A stretch of 64,000 nt of DNA from Rhineura floridana. Its lineage: Eukaryota > Chordata > Lepidosauria > Squamata > Rhineuridae. The notes beneath the pieces are model-generated. The model saw nothing but the letters and a program-made list of their open reading frames with translations. It was not told the DNA's origin and searched no databases. Below are positions 1 to 10,995 of this stretch, piece after piece. Within the stretch, counting starts at the first letter, position 1; every line of letters starts with the position of its first letter. The stretch lies in NCBI RefSeq assembly GCF_030035675.1, contig NC_084497.1, positions 30,454,437 to 30,518,436 of the forward strand, given 5' to 3'. Made by a program: the position numbers and the translations under genes.

Positions 1-84
1 GCTGGGCTCCCAAGATCACTGGTGCTTTCAGAAAGGGTTTATCCCGTTCTTCTCTTCCCAACTCCCCCTCCAAAAAACCCTGAG

Positions 85-385
85 GCTAGCCAACTCTCAG
101 GTGGTAGAGCAGCACTGGCATTGCATGCAGGAGGTCCCAGGTCAGTCCTCGGCAGCATCTCCAGGTAGATGGAGGATGCCCCTGCCTGAAACCATGGTGA
201 GCGGCTGCCAGGCTGTGCAGACCCGCCTTTGCCAACCTGGTGCCCTCCAGAAGTTGTAGGCGATGGCTTCCATCAGCTAGCACAGATGGGGGTTGTGGTC
301 TGAAACATCTGGAGGGCACCAGGTTGGCTCAGGCTGGCGGAAGCAATCATGAGTTAGATGGACTGAGGCTCTGACTCGGTATGAA
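85..385 (+). mobile_element. tRNA-headed SINE, split by a MITE
   Basis: A tRNA-like head (gtggtagagcagcactggca, gcatgcaggaggtcccagg) is followed by the family body (gcatctccaggtagatg, cctgcctgaaac). The 3' end (gagttagatggactgaggct) reappears after about 110 bases of inserted DNA. Confidence 0.75.
225..332. mobile_element. Palindromic hAT-like MITE inside a SINE
   Basis: The two ends are inverted: gccaacctggtgccctccag at the left and ctggagggcaccaggttggc at the right. The middle shows the usual squamate MITE words (agttgtag, catcag). Confidence 0.75.
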
Positions 386-911
386 AGCTTTTATTTTTCT
401 GTAGTACTCAAGAGTGGAATTGCATTTTGCACAGATGGAGACTGCTGCCTGCCAGACCAACCCCTGCGCTATGGACTCTGCCAGATGCAAAGCCATCGTG
501 GGCCACAATCCCAAGGAGAGTAAGGGCAGGAGTGGCATTGGAGAGACAGAGGCAGCTGCTCAGATAATTGCCCCAGCTTCCACATGCCATCTGGGCTGCT
601 ATTAACCAGAGCTGTATTGTGACACCAAAGGCTGGCAAAGGGCCCCACTGGGAAATGCCAGAGGGCTGCTGGCACAGCTGCCTCTGAAGAGTGCTGAGTT
701 GAGGGGAGTGTGTGTTTATGGGGAGACAAATGTGCAGGCGCTGCCTCCATGCTCCCAGTTTTGCCCTGCAATCTCTTTCCACCTACGGAAGGAGTGGTCT
801 GGGGCTACTGGAGGAGGAAAAGGCAGATGCCTCCTGTAGCTCATCCCAGGGCTGAGTCCTGGCTCAGATCGGGCTCATGGTGGCCTCTTATGTTGTGCTG
901 CAGAGAGACGG
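386..911. other. Noncoding stretch, nothing recognised
   Basis: Short open frames exist on both strands but none resembles a known family, and no clear repeat family is seen. Confidence 0.5.
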
Positions 912-1122
912 GTAAAATGGAAATGGACTGTCTCCAAGTCGATTCCGACTTATGACGACCCTACGAATGGGGTTTTCATGGTAAGCGGTATTCAGAGGGG
1001 GTTCACCATTGCCTTCCTCTGAGGCTGAGAGGCAGTGACTGGCCCCAGGTCACCCAGGGAGCTTCAGGGCTGTGTGGGGACTCGAACCCTGGTCTCCCAG
1101 GTCGTAGTCCAGCATCTTAACT
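912..1122 (-). mobile_element. Sauria-type SINE, near full length
   Basis: Read on the - strand, it has a tRNA-like head with a B-box (ggttcgagtcc), a central domain, and a Bov-B-like tail (gggtcgtcataagtcggaat) ending in an A/T-rich run. This composite is characteristic of squamate Sauria SINEs. Confidence 0.85.
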
Positions 1123-1390
1123 GAGGGGGGTGGATGTGTTCCTTCATGCTTGAAGCAGAGAGCTAGCAGTGCTGAACAGCTAGCCCTTCTGAGATGACAG
1201 CCCTTCCCTCCAGGTCCTAGTTCTGCTTCCAGAGGTTTTCAGCTAGTGTTTACAGAGCTGGTTGTGGCTGTTCAGTGGGGGGGGGTGTCTCCTCTTCTTG
1301 GCAATCGTCTTCCAGGATGCAAACCTGGCCTTCAGTCACAGGTTCTGTGGCTGAGGTGATTCTGGTCTCCTGTCCTGGACATTGTTGCCG

Positions 1391-1392
<2 letters not shown>

Positions 1393-1424
<32 letters not shown>
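1393..1424. repeat. (TC)n microsatellite
   Basis: About 16 uninterrupted TC dinucleotides. Confidence 0.95.
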
Positions 1425-1427
<3 letters not shown>

Positions 1428-1582
1428 CACTGAGCTGCTGCTCTTCAAGACAGCCAGAAAATGCACAGACAGAACAATATAACTGCATTATATAAGAACC
1501 AGGCAACTTTTAAGAACTTGTTGCTTGAGCCTTCTTTTTCCTCCTCCCTCCCATTACTTTTTCCTCATGTGTCATGTCTTTT

Positions 1583-1690
1583 TAGATTGTCAGTCTAACG
1601 GGAGGGACTGCCTTAATACTGTGTTTTTTGTAAGCTCCCCTGGGAGCCTTTTTGGCTAAACGGTGGGGTATATATGCCTTAAACACACAC
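1583..1690 (+). mobile_element. LINE-type 3' tail fragment
   Basis: Words such as agattgtcagtctaacgg, taagctcccctgggagcc and ggtggggtatatat match the common 3' tail of squamate LINE/SINE copies. The exact family is not assigned. Confidence 0.5.
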
Positions 1691-2232
1691 TCCTGAACCT
1701 TCCTCCTCCTCTCTCTCTGACTAGGCTTCTGTGGCAAAAAAGCTGGCACCCCTTTGCCCCAGGCACAACTTCTGCAGCCACAAGAGTGCTTCCCCCTGCC
1801 CAAAACACTTTCCTTCATAGCTGAGGCTTCCATACCTGCCTGCCCTGCAGGGGGTGCTAGAAGTGCCCGTCATGAGCTGGCAAGGGAGTATTTTGGGGGG
1901 GGGGAGGGGAGGGAATGTCACCTACTGCTCCTGTTTGTTTATCTTCCCTGGGAGTTGGCCTTGATTCATGCCTTACTCACAGGGAAGTGGTGGAGGGTGC
2001 GGTCTGCACACTGTCTTCCTCAAAGCAGCAGCCGCACGCTTGAGCATCCATCAGCCTGGTTCCTGGTTCCGCTCAGGGCTTGCTTGGGGCCAGGGTGGGC
2101 TTTTCTTGCCATTCTTCCTTGTGGCAAGGAGTGATCGAAGAGGGTGGCCACCCCACCCTGTTCTCTGCCCCCCCACTCCATACACATGGCTGCTGCATGC
2201 TCACTTTACACTTAAAGCACTCCCCCCCCCCC
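1691..2232. other. Noncoding stretch with a G-rich run
   Basis: It holds a (G)n-rich patch near 1895-1912 and a C run near 2222-2232, but no gene or named repeat that I can support. Confidence 0.5.
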
Positions 2233-2451
2233 GATGATGATGATATACTGCCTTCAGGTCGATCCCGACTTATGACGACCCTACGAAGAGGGTTTTCCTG
2301 GAAAGTGGTATTCAGAGGGGGTTTCCCATTGCCTCCCTCTGAGGCTGAGAGGCAGTGACTGGCCCAAGGTCACCCAGGGAGCTTCAGAGCTGTGTGGGGA
2401 TTCGAACCCTGTCCTCCCAGGTCGCCGTCCCACACCGTAACCACTACACAG
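2233..2451 (-). mobile_element. Sauria-type SINE, near full length
   Basis: Same structure as the copy at 912-1122: a tRNA-like head with ggttcgaatcc on the - strand and a Bov-B-like tail, here ending in a (TCA)n-type run. Confidence 0.85.
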
Positions 2452-2534
2452 GTAAACTACAGTTCCCAGAATTCCCAGGGCTGTTTATTTGGGATAGGTA
2501 AAAGGGCACCTTGGCATTTCAGAGGCAACATCCA

Positions 2535-2606
2535 TAGGCTTGTCTCCAACTTTGTCCTACCTAATGGGTCTACTCTGAGTAGGATGTACACTGGCTGGAT
2601 GCAACC
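2535..2606 (+). repeat. Short dispersed repeat (caatgggtctactctgag type)
   Basis: taatgggtctactctgagta is a short motif found again near 9667, 11400, 31627 and 51494. It looks like a very old, partly palindromic amniote repeat. Confidence 0.45.
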
Positions 2607-3776
2607 CAGAGGGATGAGAGGGTAAATAAGCTGGAAGTAAAACACAGTGCTGGCCTAAATATGCCCTCCCTGGCCTTTCACCCAGCAGCCCTCTCTCCTT
2701 GTGTGAGTTGGGAAGACAGCCTCCAGCTACACTGGTAGTTCACCACTGAATGTCAGGTGCTAGAGACTAACAGGAGGGAAAGGCCAACATCACCTTCCAG
2801 CTTCCCCCAGAGGCATCTTGCTGGATGAGCCCACCTCAGGCTGATCCTGCAGGACTAATCTTCCACTTTGCTATGCAAACAAAGGGAAGCTGCACTTGTT
2901 GGTTTTCTGCCTGTCAGCAAGCTGTTGAAACAACAGGAGCCCTGCCAGGAGGGTGGGGATGGAAGCCCCCTTGTCAGGAGGAGCCACTGAATCTGTTTGC
3001 AGTGCCATATTAGGAAGATGAAGCAGTAATGAGGACACAGAGTGCCTCTGAGCATGCATTTAGCAACTACATCTCTGGGGCCTCTTTAGAAATTAAATAA
3101 CTTCTCTGCCACGGGTTGAGGCTGTGTTGCATCATTGGCTGATGATGCCATCGCCCTGTTTTGTACTGTGTGACATCACTGCGTGATGATGCTCCGTGTC
3201 AGCAATGCACAATTTCTCATCAGGCCAGATTACTGAATTTTTAAGAAGCTGCTCCGTTGCCTTTCTTTGACACAGAATTTCCCCTTCAGCTCCACCCGAT
3301 GACACACACTGGGCATGCTTGTGACAACTTGCTGGGTTGCCTTGCACACACAATAGCACCATCACCTTAAGGAACACCCGTTTTCCCTTCCTCAAGGAGA
3401 GGGAGGTTGTTTTTGAGAAACCCCTCCTTTTTTTCTCTTGCTGTCAGAATTGCCACAAAGGGCCACCTCTTTAGGCCAACCCTGGGAATCTGTTCTGCAA
3501 AGGATAAATCCAGGCCAGATCTCGGAAAAGCTACAAGGAGCCAATGCTGTCACTGTGTCTGCAGCTGATGAGGAGGAAGGAAGGGCACATATGGCATCTG
3601 CCAGCCTGCCAGGGTAGACCAAACAGAGCCCCCCTCCCCCAGTTAAAGCCTCACATGCTGGTGAAATTCTCAAGGTGTCCCTGGAGACACTGGGCAACCC
3701 AAGCCCTTGGCATTGTCAGGGGTGCCTGCCCATGTCAGGGAGCAGCAGAACCACAAGGTGGGGAGAAGGACCCAGG
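2607..3776. other. Noncoding stretch, nothing recognised
   Basis: No coding similarity, no clear repeat and no promoter-like CpG cluster are seen. Confidence 0.5.
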
Positions 3777-3962
3777 GAGGGGCAGGAGTAGCTCAGTGGC
3801 AGACCTCCTGCTTTGCATGCGAAAGGTCCCAGGTTCAGACCCCCATGGCAGCATCTCCAGGCAGAGATGGGGAAGCTACCTGCCCCCCTGGAGAGACACT
3901 GCTGGGCAGCGCAGGGACCAGGACTGAGCTAGAACGACCAGTGGTTTCGCTCGGCAGCTCAG
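3777..3962 (+). mobile_element. tRNA-headed SINE
   Basis: The head has an A-box-like gtagctcagtggcagacc and a B-box-like aggttcagacc. The body has catctccaggcagagatg and a degraded tail (gagctagaacgaccagtggt). Confidence 0.8.
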
Positions 3963-4113
3963 GAAGAGGGGTTCTGCCCCAGCCGCTGCCTGGACAGGCA
4001 TTCAAAGTGGGCAACAAAGATTATACAACAATATTACAGCCATTATTAAAATGCCACTGAATTGTGTCATCCTTTCCAACTGAAAATCTCAGCCCAAGTT
4101 ACACCACTAGAGA

Positions 4114-4378
4114 AGGGCCATCGTAGGCCAGTGGAAGAGCACCCACCGCTCTGGTTCAGTGCTTACGTTGGATGCCCTGCATTGAGCAGGGAGGTGGACT
4201 CCGGGGCCTTGTAGGCCCCTTCCAACTCTACCATTCTAGGATTCTATGAATCCCCAACAGCATCTCCAAGCTGGGCTGGGGAAAGACTCTGCCTGAAATA
4301 TTGGTGGGCTGCTGCCAGTCAGTGTTGACAATACTGAGATAGATGGGCCAAGTGTCTGACTTTGTCTAAGGCAGCTTC
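4114..4378 (+). mobile_element. tRNA-headed SINE interrupted by a CR1 end
   Basis: The head (agggccatcgtaggccagtg) and the tail (ctgctgccagtcagtgttga through aaggcagcttcct) flank about 100 bases that are not SINE. Confidence 0.65.
4169..4252 (+). mobile_element. CR1 LINE 3' end
   Basis: The sequence ggatgccctgcattgagcag followed by taggccccttccaactctac and the 8-bp terminal repeat (attctagg attctatga) is diagnostic of CR1. Confidence 0.85.
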
Positions 4379-5193
4379 CTAAGTCCTCCTTGCAGCTTGC
4401 AGGCCTGGCTCAGGAAAGCAAGCAGGAAAGTTAATGTGGCCACTGCTGAGCACGGAAAGTGGTGGCTGCAGTGGTGGATAAATTAGGTCAGTCTGGCCAG
4501 CCACTACTGGGGACTGGAAGCAGCTGCCAGCAGGGTTTTGGGACGAGCCAGGAAACGCTATGCAGGTAGTTGTGTTGACCAATGAGAAACCAAATCCAAA
4601 ATGGATGTTTGGGGAATATTTCCAGGGGAGTAGCTGAGGTAGTCTGCTGGGTCTGTTGGGAGCACTGGGTGTTCTTGCGGAGTGTAGTAGTTGTAGTAGT
4701 AATAATAATCTGAATGTAATCGTTTGCATCTTTTATGCATCCTGCTGTGATACTTCCTGGGCCTGACATTTCAAATGTTTGCATTCCTGTACTGAGGTGT
4801 TGCTGCATATATTTGTCATGGCCTTTGGCTAGGACAAACAAACAGAAACATCCGAAGAATAACAACTCTGATTATGGCAGAAACTTTAATGGACTAAGGG
4901 CTCCTCATCAGTCGCATGACGTTGGTAGGAATATACACACGCAGGAGGAAAATATTGCCGACAGAGGAGTCAAGTGGCAATGAAATACAAAGAAGTACAG
5001 GCTGTGAAAATTCAATTAAAGGTTAGCAAATGTATGCAAACTAAGCTCAGCAACTTCCCACAAGCAACAGCAATAATAACACAGTCCTCTCAGTCAGTAA
5101 ACACCTGCAGTGGGACAGGAAATGGTGGTTCCTGTTTCTGCAGTCAGGGAATGCCTTTGTTAGGCCCAAGAAAAACTGTCCACAGAGGAACCG

Positions 5194-5382
5194 AGGAAGT
5201 TGCCTTAGAGAGAGTCAGGCCCTTGGTGCATCTAGCTCAGCATTGCTGACACTGACTGGCAGCAGCTCTCCAGGGTTCCAGGGAGGAGTATTTTCCCACC
5301 CCTACCTGGAGATGCTGCTGGGGATTGAACTGGAGCGCTTCTGCATGCCAAGCAGATCCTCTGCCACTGAGCTAAGCCCATT
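5194..5382 (-). mobile_element. tRNA-headed SINE
   Basis: Reverse orientation: tail first (gcatctagctcagcattgct, cactgactggcagcagctct), then the body (tacctggagatgctgctggg) and the head (ctctgccactgagctaagcc). Confidence 0.8.
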
Positions 5383-6758
5383 CTCAGAACTCAGCTGTTC
5401 AGCAGCAGCAGCAGGGCCCTGAATGGTGTGCAGCCATTCGGAATTTGCTCAAGTCCCATTTTCTAGGGAGGAGAAATGGCACTTTACTGCACTGGCCAGA
5501 GAAGGAGCATGTTTTCTATCCCTTCAATTTGGTTCCCCCCTCTTTTTTATTTTTTTTGCACCTCACCCCTCTCCACCGTTGCTCATTTGGCTGGGGAGGT
5601 TCCTTGGTGCCAACCAGACTAGAGAGGTTGGGTCCCCTCATTAAGGATGTCTGGAAAGGCATCTGAAACTGCAGCTGTATCCGCCAGGGCAAAAGTGCCA
5701 GTGCCCTACCACCGTCCGTTAATCCTCTTGGACTGCAGGTCCTGCTGCTGCGACAGCCCTGCAGTGTTTTTAATTTCGGAGGCAACGGTGTGTCTTTAAC
5801 AACCAGGCCGCCCCACTGCAAACCACGGGGGCGTCTCCTCAAAGGAAATCCTCTGGCTTTTGGCCTGGAGCCAAACCCTTCCCAAAGCAGACCTTGGACA
5901 AAATGTCATTGTGGCTCTTGTCGCCGCCGCTGCCGCCGGGCGCTGAAGGAGATGGTGATGCCGCCGTGAGGCGCCTCCCAATGCCAGTAGGAACCCTGGC
6001 AGGTTGCCTGGATTCAGGAGGACACGGCTGGCGGCACATTCCACAGCCACAGGCAGCAGCAGCGCCAGCCAGCATGTGTGGAAAATCCTCCCTCCAGTGA
6101 CGCCTCCCACTCCCTTTTCCAGATATGGAGGCCCTGAAAAGAATTTGCCTGGCTGCCGCCTGCTGCTTCAAGCTGAGGGGCAAGGAAGGCGGCGCAGGGA
6201 GGCCCAATATCTGTCAGCAGCACTCAGGGCAAGGCTTCCCACTAGGGACATGCTGCTCCATTGCACTCCTTGGAGGAGGTGTGTGTTTGGGAGGAGGGGG
6301 GCCTGCTCAGCCCAGCTCTCCCTCTAGCTTAGCTCTCCCCACCCCCTCCCAGGTGCTCTCTCTTCCTTGGCTCTTGGCCAGTGCCTTGAAGGCTATGCAG
6401 GGCAGAAGGCATGGGTGTGTGGTGGTGTTTAAATGCACTGCACTTGAAATATAATGCGGTGCACCCAAGGAGGGTCCCTTGCCTAGAAAAGAGGTCCCAG
6501 AAAGCTCACATCTGCATCACAGGAGCCCCATTCTTTGAACCGGGGAGCCCTTCCTTCTGGCGACCACAAATATGTGCGGGCAGACTGCCAACACACAGAG
6601 CACAGAGGGGAAAGCAACCTGCCGGTGCTCCAGGGCAATATTTCCTTGGCTATTGCTTCACGACTTCTGGACGTGGGACGGGGCCTTCCAAACAGGCAGG
6701 GTGGCCCCCTGAGAATTGTTCCTGCTGCTGCTCTTTAGGCCTCTATGAAAGCCGAGGC
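5383..6758. other. Noncoding stretch with a CpG-rich patch
   Basis: Around 5920-6020 there is a cluster of GCC/CGC trinucleotides (cgccgccgctgccgccgggc), unusual for the surroundings. Short frames cross it on both strands, but none resembles a protein I know. Confidence 0.4.
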
Positions 6759-6850
6759 CAGTGGTGGCCCTCCAGATGTTGATGAACTACAGCTCCCGCC
6801 ATCAGCCCCAGCAACATCTGAAGGGCCACAGGTTCCCCAACACCCCTGGC
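6759..6850. mobile_element. Palindromic hAT-like MITE
   Basis: It starts cagtggtggccctccagatg and ends in the inverted form (catctgaagggccacaggtt, caacacccctgg), with actacagctcccgccatcag in the middle. Confidence 0.75.
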
Positions 6851-6984
6851 CTAGATGTGGTGCGCAGGGCCCACGGCTGGGAAATCCAGGAGACTTGCTG
6901 TTGCCACATTCTGCCGGTTGGGGTGTTAGCCGCGGAAGTGCTGAATAGCAGCTAGAAGCCTCTGTTTGAGGGCACACGTGGAGG

Positions 6985-7050
6985 CTTCCCGATGCTGGAT
7001 CAGATCCAAGGCCCAGCTGGCCCAGCTTTCTATTCCCAACCAGGAGCCAT
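6985..7050 (-). mobile_element. CR1-type LINE end, degraded
   Basis: gatgctggatcagatccaag and caaccaggagcc correspond to the terminal part of the CR1 family seen at 11829 and 13932. Confidence 0.4.
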
Positions 7051-7684
7051 CTCTGAGAAGCTCAAAAATCAGGGCATGAAGGTAAACAGCCCACCCACAA
7101 TGTTGCTTCCCAGCAACTAGTATAATTAAAACCCATTAGAAAAAAACCCAACCTGACTCAATAGCACTCTGTTTCCCTAGCACATCAAATCCACATTAAA
7201 AAAGCAACAAAAGACCGCAAACACATGCACTGAAAAGTGGTCAATGAATGAACAATTAGCAGGAAGATGTGTAAACACCCCACAAGCAAATCAGGATGAT
7301 GCTTATTGTCATGATAACTGCGCTATAAACAAAACAGAATCAGAACAAATGCTCAATAAAGACTGGACATTGTCTAACCACCGCATAAGCTTTGTGCAAG
7401 CAAATTGGGGGGAATGCTCAACAAACACGTCATCTGGAGGAGGAGCCAGTGACAGACCTTCCAGCATGGGGGGGAGCTGACTCCACCCACCGGACTCGAT
7501 TCTCCTGGGCCCCAGAAGGCATATAAAAGAGCTTCCTCTTCCAGCTGAGCCTTGGTTGAGGAATTATGGTCTCCTGAGCTCTGGGTATTCTGTGGTTCTG
7601 ACCACTGGTTGATACCTTGGGTGCTGCCTTGTCACAGACTGCTGCCCTCAGCCCAGGCCACGGTCCAACAACACCAGGAAGGCC
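7051..7684. other. Noncoding stretch with a TATA-like box
   Basis: A TATA-like word (gcatataaaaga) at about 7520-7531 is followed by C+T-rich sequence. No gene or named repeat can be attached to it. Confidence 0.3.
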
Positions 7685-7770
7685 GCAGGTTCCCCATCCA
7701 TGAACTAGACCATCACTTGCCTTTACTGCAGGTTCCCCATCCATGAACCAGACCATCACTTGCCTTTACT
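7685..7770 (+). repeat. 43-bp perfect-length tandem duplication
   Basis: Two adjacent 43-base units (7685-7727 and 7728-7770) both start gcaggttccccatccatgaa and end cacttgcctttact, with one difference (actag versus accag). Confidence 0.92.
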
Positions 7771-7794
7771 GCCCCTAAGTACCTCCGTCATAAC

Positions 7795-7850
<56 letters not shown>
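7795..7850. repeat. (TTTC)n microsatellite
   Basis: About 14 uninterrupted TTTC units, followed by a LINE-type tail. Confidence 0.97.
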
Positions 7851-7990
7851 TATTAAATTTGTATCCCACCCATCCTCCCAGAAGGAGTACACAAAACAAC
7901 AAAACAACAAAAACATCTATACAACACCTTAAATATAAAACATATTAAAAATCATTTCTTTTTAAAAACATCTTTAAAAACAATTCCAAC
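7851..7990 (-). mobile_element. LINE-type 3' tail
   Basis: tattaaatttgtatcccacc followed by ctcccagaaggag is the reverse of the common tail GGAGGAAGGGTGGGATATAAAT. Confidence 0.5.
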
Positions 7991-8036
7991 TCAGATGCAC
8001 ACTGGGATAAAGTTTATATTTTTAATGCGGGGGGGG

Positions 8037-8151
8037 ATGTATGGACTCCAGTTCCCATAATAATCCCTGACCATTGGCCATGCTAACTGGGACTGATGGG
8101 AGCTGGGACTCCAGCAACACCTGGAGCGCCACATGTTCCCCAACCCTGGCT
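8037..8151. mobile_element. Palindromic hAT-like MITE
   Basis: The left arm (actccagttcccataataat) and right arm (gatgggagctgggactccag) flank ccattggccatgct, and it ends in ttccccaaccctgg. Confidence 0.7.
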
Positions 8152-8875
8152 GAAAGGGCAACCCATGGATTCTGTTTACATTTCATATTTCTATGCCTTT
8201 ATCTAGGGATTTAACATCTGAGTCAGAAACCAGAAGTCTGAAGCAGTGAGCAATCTATTAACAACAATGGGTGGATCTGTGCTTTTTTAGGCACCCTCTG
8301 CCCTCTCTCCAGTTCCCTCCCCAAAGATGGTGGTGGGGATGGAGGGGGGGATCCCCCAGCTTTCTCTTCCTCACCTGGTTCTAACGCCTCCAGTGATTTC
8401 TGTGGCATCACGGTGCAGCTAGTGAGAGACTAAGTATCCTTTTTTATTTGGGACTGCATCATACATCAGAGGCAAATGATGATGACGACGACGACAATGA
8501 TGATAAAAGAAAAAGTCCAGTGAGCATCATAAAATTTGGAACAGGTTTTTTTATGGTCCATTAATATATCAAGTACAACAGGCCGCATAGTTTGCAAGAC
8601 CCATTAACGCAGATGGGTCTGGTGGAGGGAGAGATGAAAAATGTCCGGTGGGTCCCCCCTCCATGTAGGTTTATAAATAGTAACCCCACTGCAACTTTAA
8701 GGACTGATAAGTGCTGAAAATATGGGGCTGCATGTGGAACCCATTAAACGTCTCACAAGCTTTCCTTGGGGTATGTCATGTTTACAAAACTATGATATTT
8801 TAAACTCAGAGCAAACATCCAACCCGGTTTCAAGAAAGGAAACAGGCACACTTTCTTTCTTGCTTCAATTAAAAC
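8152..8875. other. Noncoding stretch, nothing recognised
   Basis: Only a short gatgatgacgacgacgacaa repeat near 8477-8500 stands out. Confidence 0.5.
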
Positions 8876-9000
8876 AGGGGTTCCCAAACTGGCCCATGGA
8901 CTACCGCTGGTCCATGAGCTTCATTCAGGCGGTCCAAGGCACGTCTGTGGATTTGCCTTTGAAAACAGGAGACGGCACATCCATCATATTAAATATTCAT
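8876..9000 (+). mobile_element. hAT-like DNA transposon end
   Basis: caggggttcccaaactggcc and gtccatgagcttcattcagg match the start of a hAT family common in amniotes. The far end was not found. Confidence 0.5.
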
Positions 9001-9487
9001 TTTTCTTTTAATTGCATTTTATTGCTTCTTTTGGAAAGGGCTGCTTGAACTGTTTGTTCCTGCGAACATAGTGCCCAACAGCAACTAGGGCTGTATCCTA
9101 TCCAGAAAGCCAAGATGAAAATAACTCTGGGATACCCTTTGCTGAAGAAGACCATTCTGGGGCCTGGGAAAATGGGGCATGTCCCCCTGTTTGTAAAGTT
9201 GTCCTTCCTATGAGCCCAGGCCCCAAAGGATAGATACAGGTGCTTCCAGCCAGGTGTTTGTTATGGGATGGGTGCTTCTCATACATACAAATTCTTCAGA
9301 GCATCCACAGGACATCATTGACATCAACATCCAGCCTGTGTTTTTGTAGAGAATTTATCGTTTCTGGTGGAAATCCGATAAGGTTTTTGCTGCTGTTTGT
9401 TTTCTTAAACTGTTACCGGCGGCCCATTTACAATATTAAGCTCCTGTCCAGAAGTATGCAAAGTGATACTCAGAATACACGGGGACA

Positions 9488-9668
9488 CAGGAAGCCGCCC
9501 TCCACCAAGCCAATCCATTGGTCCAAGTGGCTCAGTATTGTTGACACTGACTGGCAGCAAGGAGGGTTTTTTCCCCACCCCCTACCTGAAGATGCTGCTG
9601 GGGACTGAAGATGGGACCTTCTGTGTGAAAAGCAGATGCTATACCACTGAGGTAGGGACTTTTCCCTA
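9488..9668 (-). mobile_element. tRNA-headed SINE
   Basis: It runs from aggaagccgcc through ggctcagtattgttgacact and gaagatgctgctggggactg to the degraded head (agcagatgctataccactga). Confidence 0.75.
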
Positions 9669-10021
9669 AGTTACTGAAGTCCATTGATTTCAACAGGTCT
9701 ACCCTGAGCATGATGTTGCACTGGATATCACCTATGGCTCTTTAACAAATCACTCTGTCGCACTCAGATGTCAGGAAATGCACAGTAAATTCTACCTAAT
9801 AATATCCTAAGTCCCCAACGCATGTCCTGACATGTCCTCTGGCAAGATTTATGTGGTCAGTATGAAGAACCTGTTCTGTTTTCTCTCCCTTCCTAATTCC
9901 ACACCTGGGAGTCACCCCTCGGTGCTTTGCGTTCTGCGTTAGAGACACTTTGCTGCCCCCATGATGGGCACACGGGATTGCTTCCAATGGGGGCAGTCGT
10001 GTCACCCAAACTGAAGTGAAT

Positions 10022-10995
10022 GAATTATTTATTTCAGTACATGACCAGAAAATACAACATAATTCCATACAAATTATTTAAAATAAAATTTAAAAAATAG
10101 AACAAATTAAAACAATGAATTGTGGTATCATTTAAAACAGTGTGAGCCCATTTAACACTTCCTAGCAACAAGGCACTAATTTCCTTCTACGGGCAATAGC
10201 AGCTGTACAAAAAGCAGCTACTTGTGGTTCTGGTCTGCCAATAGGTACTGTATGAGGACGGCCTCAGGGCCCAAATCATATTTGGGGAGAATTGGAGAGA
10301 TAAAAGGAGAGCGTAGGTCCAAACAGAAAGAACAATGCAGCGATACATGGCTTACAGACTCAATCTCCCCGGCCCCGCAAGGACAGACACGCTCCCAGAA
10401 AGGAGCAGCCTTATACCGACCCTCCAGAAGCGCTGAGAGGAGGATGTTAAATCTTGCGAGGGCAAACGATATCCTATATTTGGGGATATGCAAGTTAATC
10501 AGATAATTGGCAAGTACACAGGCTTTCGCATTTAAACAGGGGGGGAAATAGGCCGCGGCCAAACACAGATTAGATTGGAATTCAATGTCTTTAAGGCCTT
10601 GAGTAATGGCTAGTTCAGCCCTCGAATAGCCTAAAGTTCCAATCTCCTGAAGCGAAAAGCCAAGGGCTTCCAATTTTTTTGTCAATGTCAACTTCCATTT
10701 GGACTGGAAAGTATCCACCAGTGTGAGAGGAGCCAGACCAGTGGGAATAAACAGGAGCTTCGGCCAGTAATTGAAACGATATATCCAGGTGCGGGTCTCA
10801 ATTTGTAAGGTTCCCAATTCGAGTCGTACGACTACGTTGGGAACACATCTAGGGACACCCATTATTGACCTTTGAAATTTAGAGTGGATAGATTCGAGGG
10901 GGGTACCCAAACGGAAGGAATCTTCACTGATCAGTTGTATGAGTTTTAAACATCTTAAAGTGATTAAGACTACAATCTCAAATACATTTCTTAGG
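10022..10995 (-). mobile_element. Non-LTR retrotransposon (LINE), 3' part with C-terminal reading frame
   Basis: An open frame on the - strand, ending near 10218, encodes the region downstream of a reverse transcriptase (LIFIPTGLAPLTLVDTFQSK, RFNILLSALLEGRYKAAPFW). It ends with a CPCGAGE...H...C zinc-knuckle-like motif typical of LINE C-termini, followed by an A/T-rich 3' UTR. The reverse transcriptase core and endonuclease are absent, so it is 5'-truncated. The clade is not assigned. The longer frame continuing to 11255 runs into a different repeat by chance. Confidence 0.7.

Noticed and set aside
7760-7948. Protein with FLSFFLSFFLS repeats
   Set aside because: It is the translation of a (TTTC)n microsatellite.
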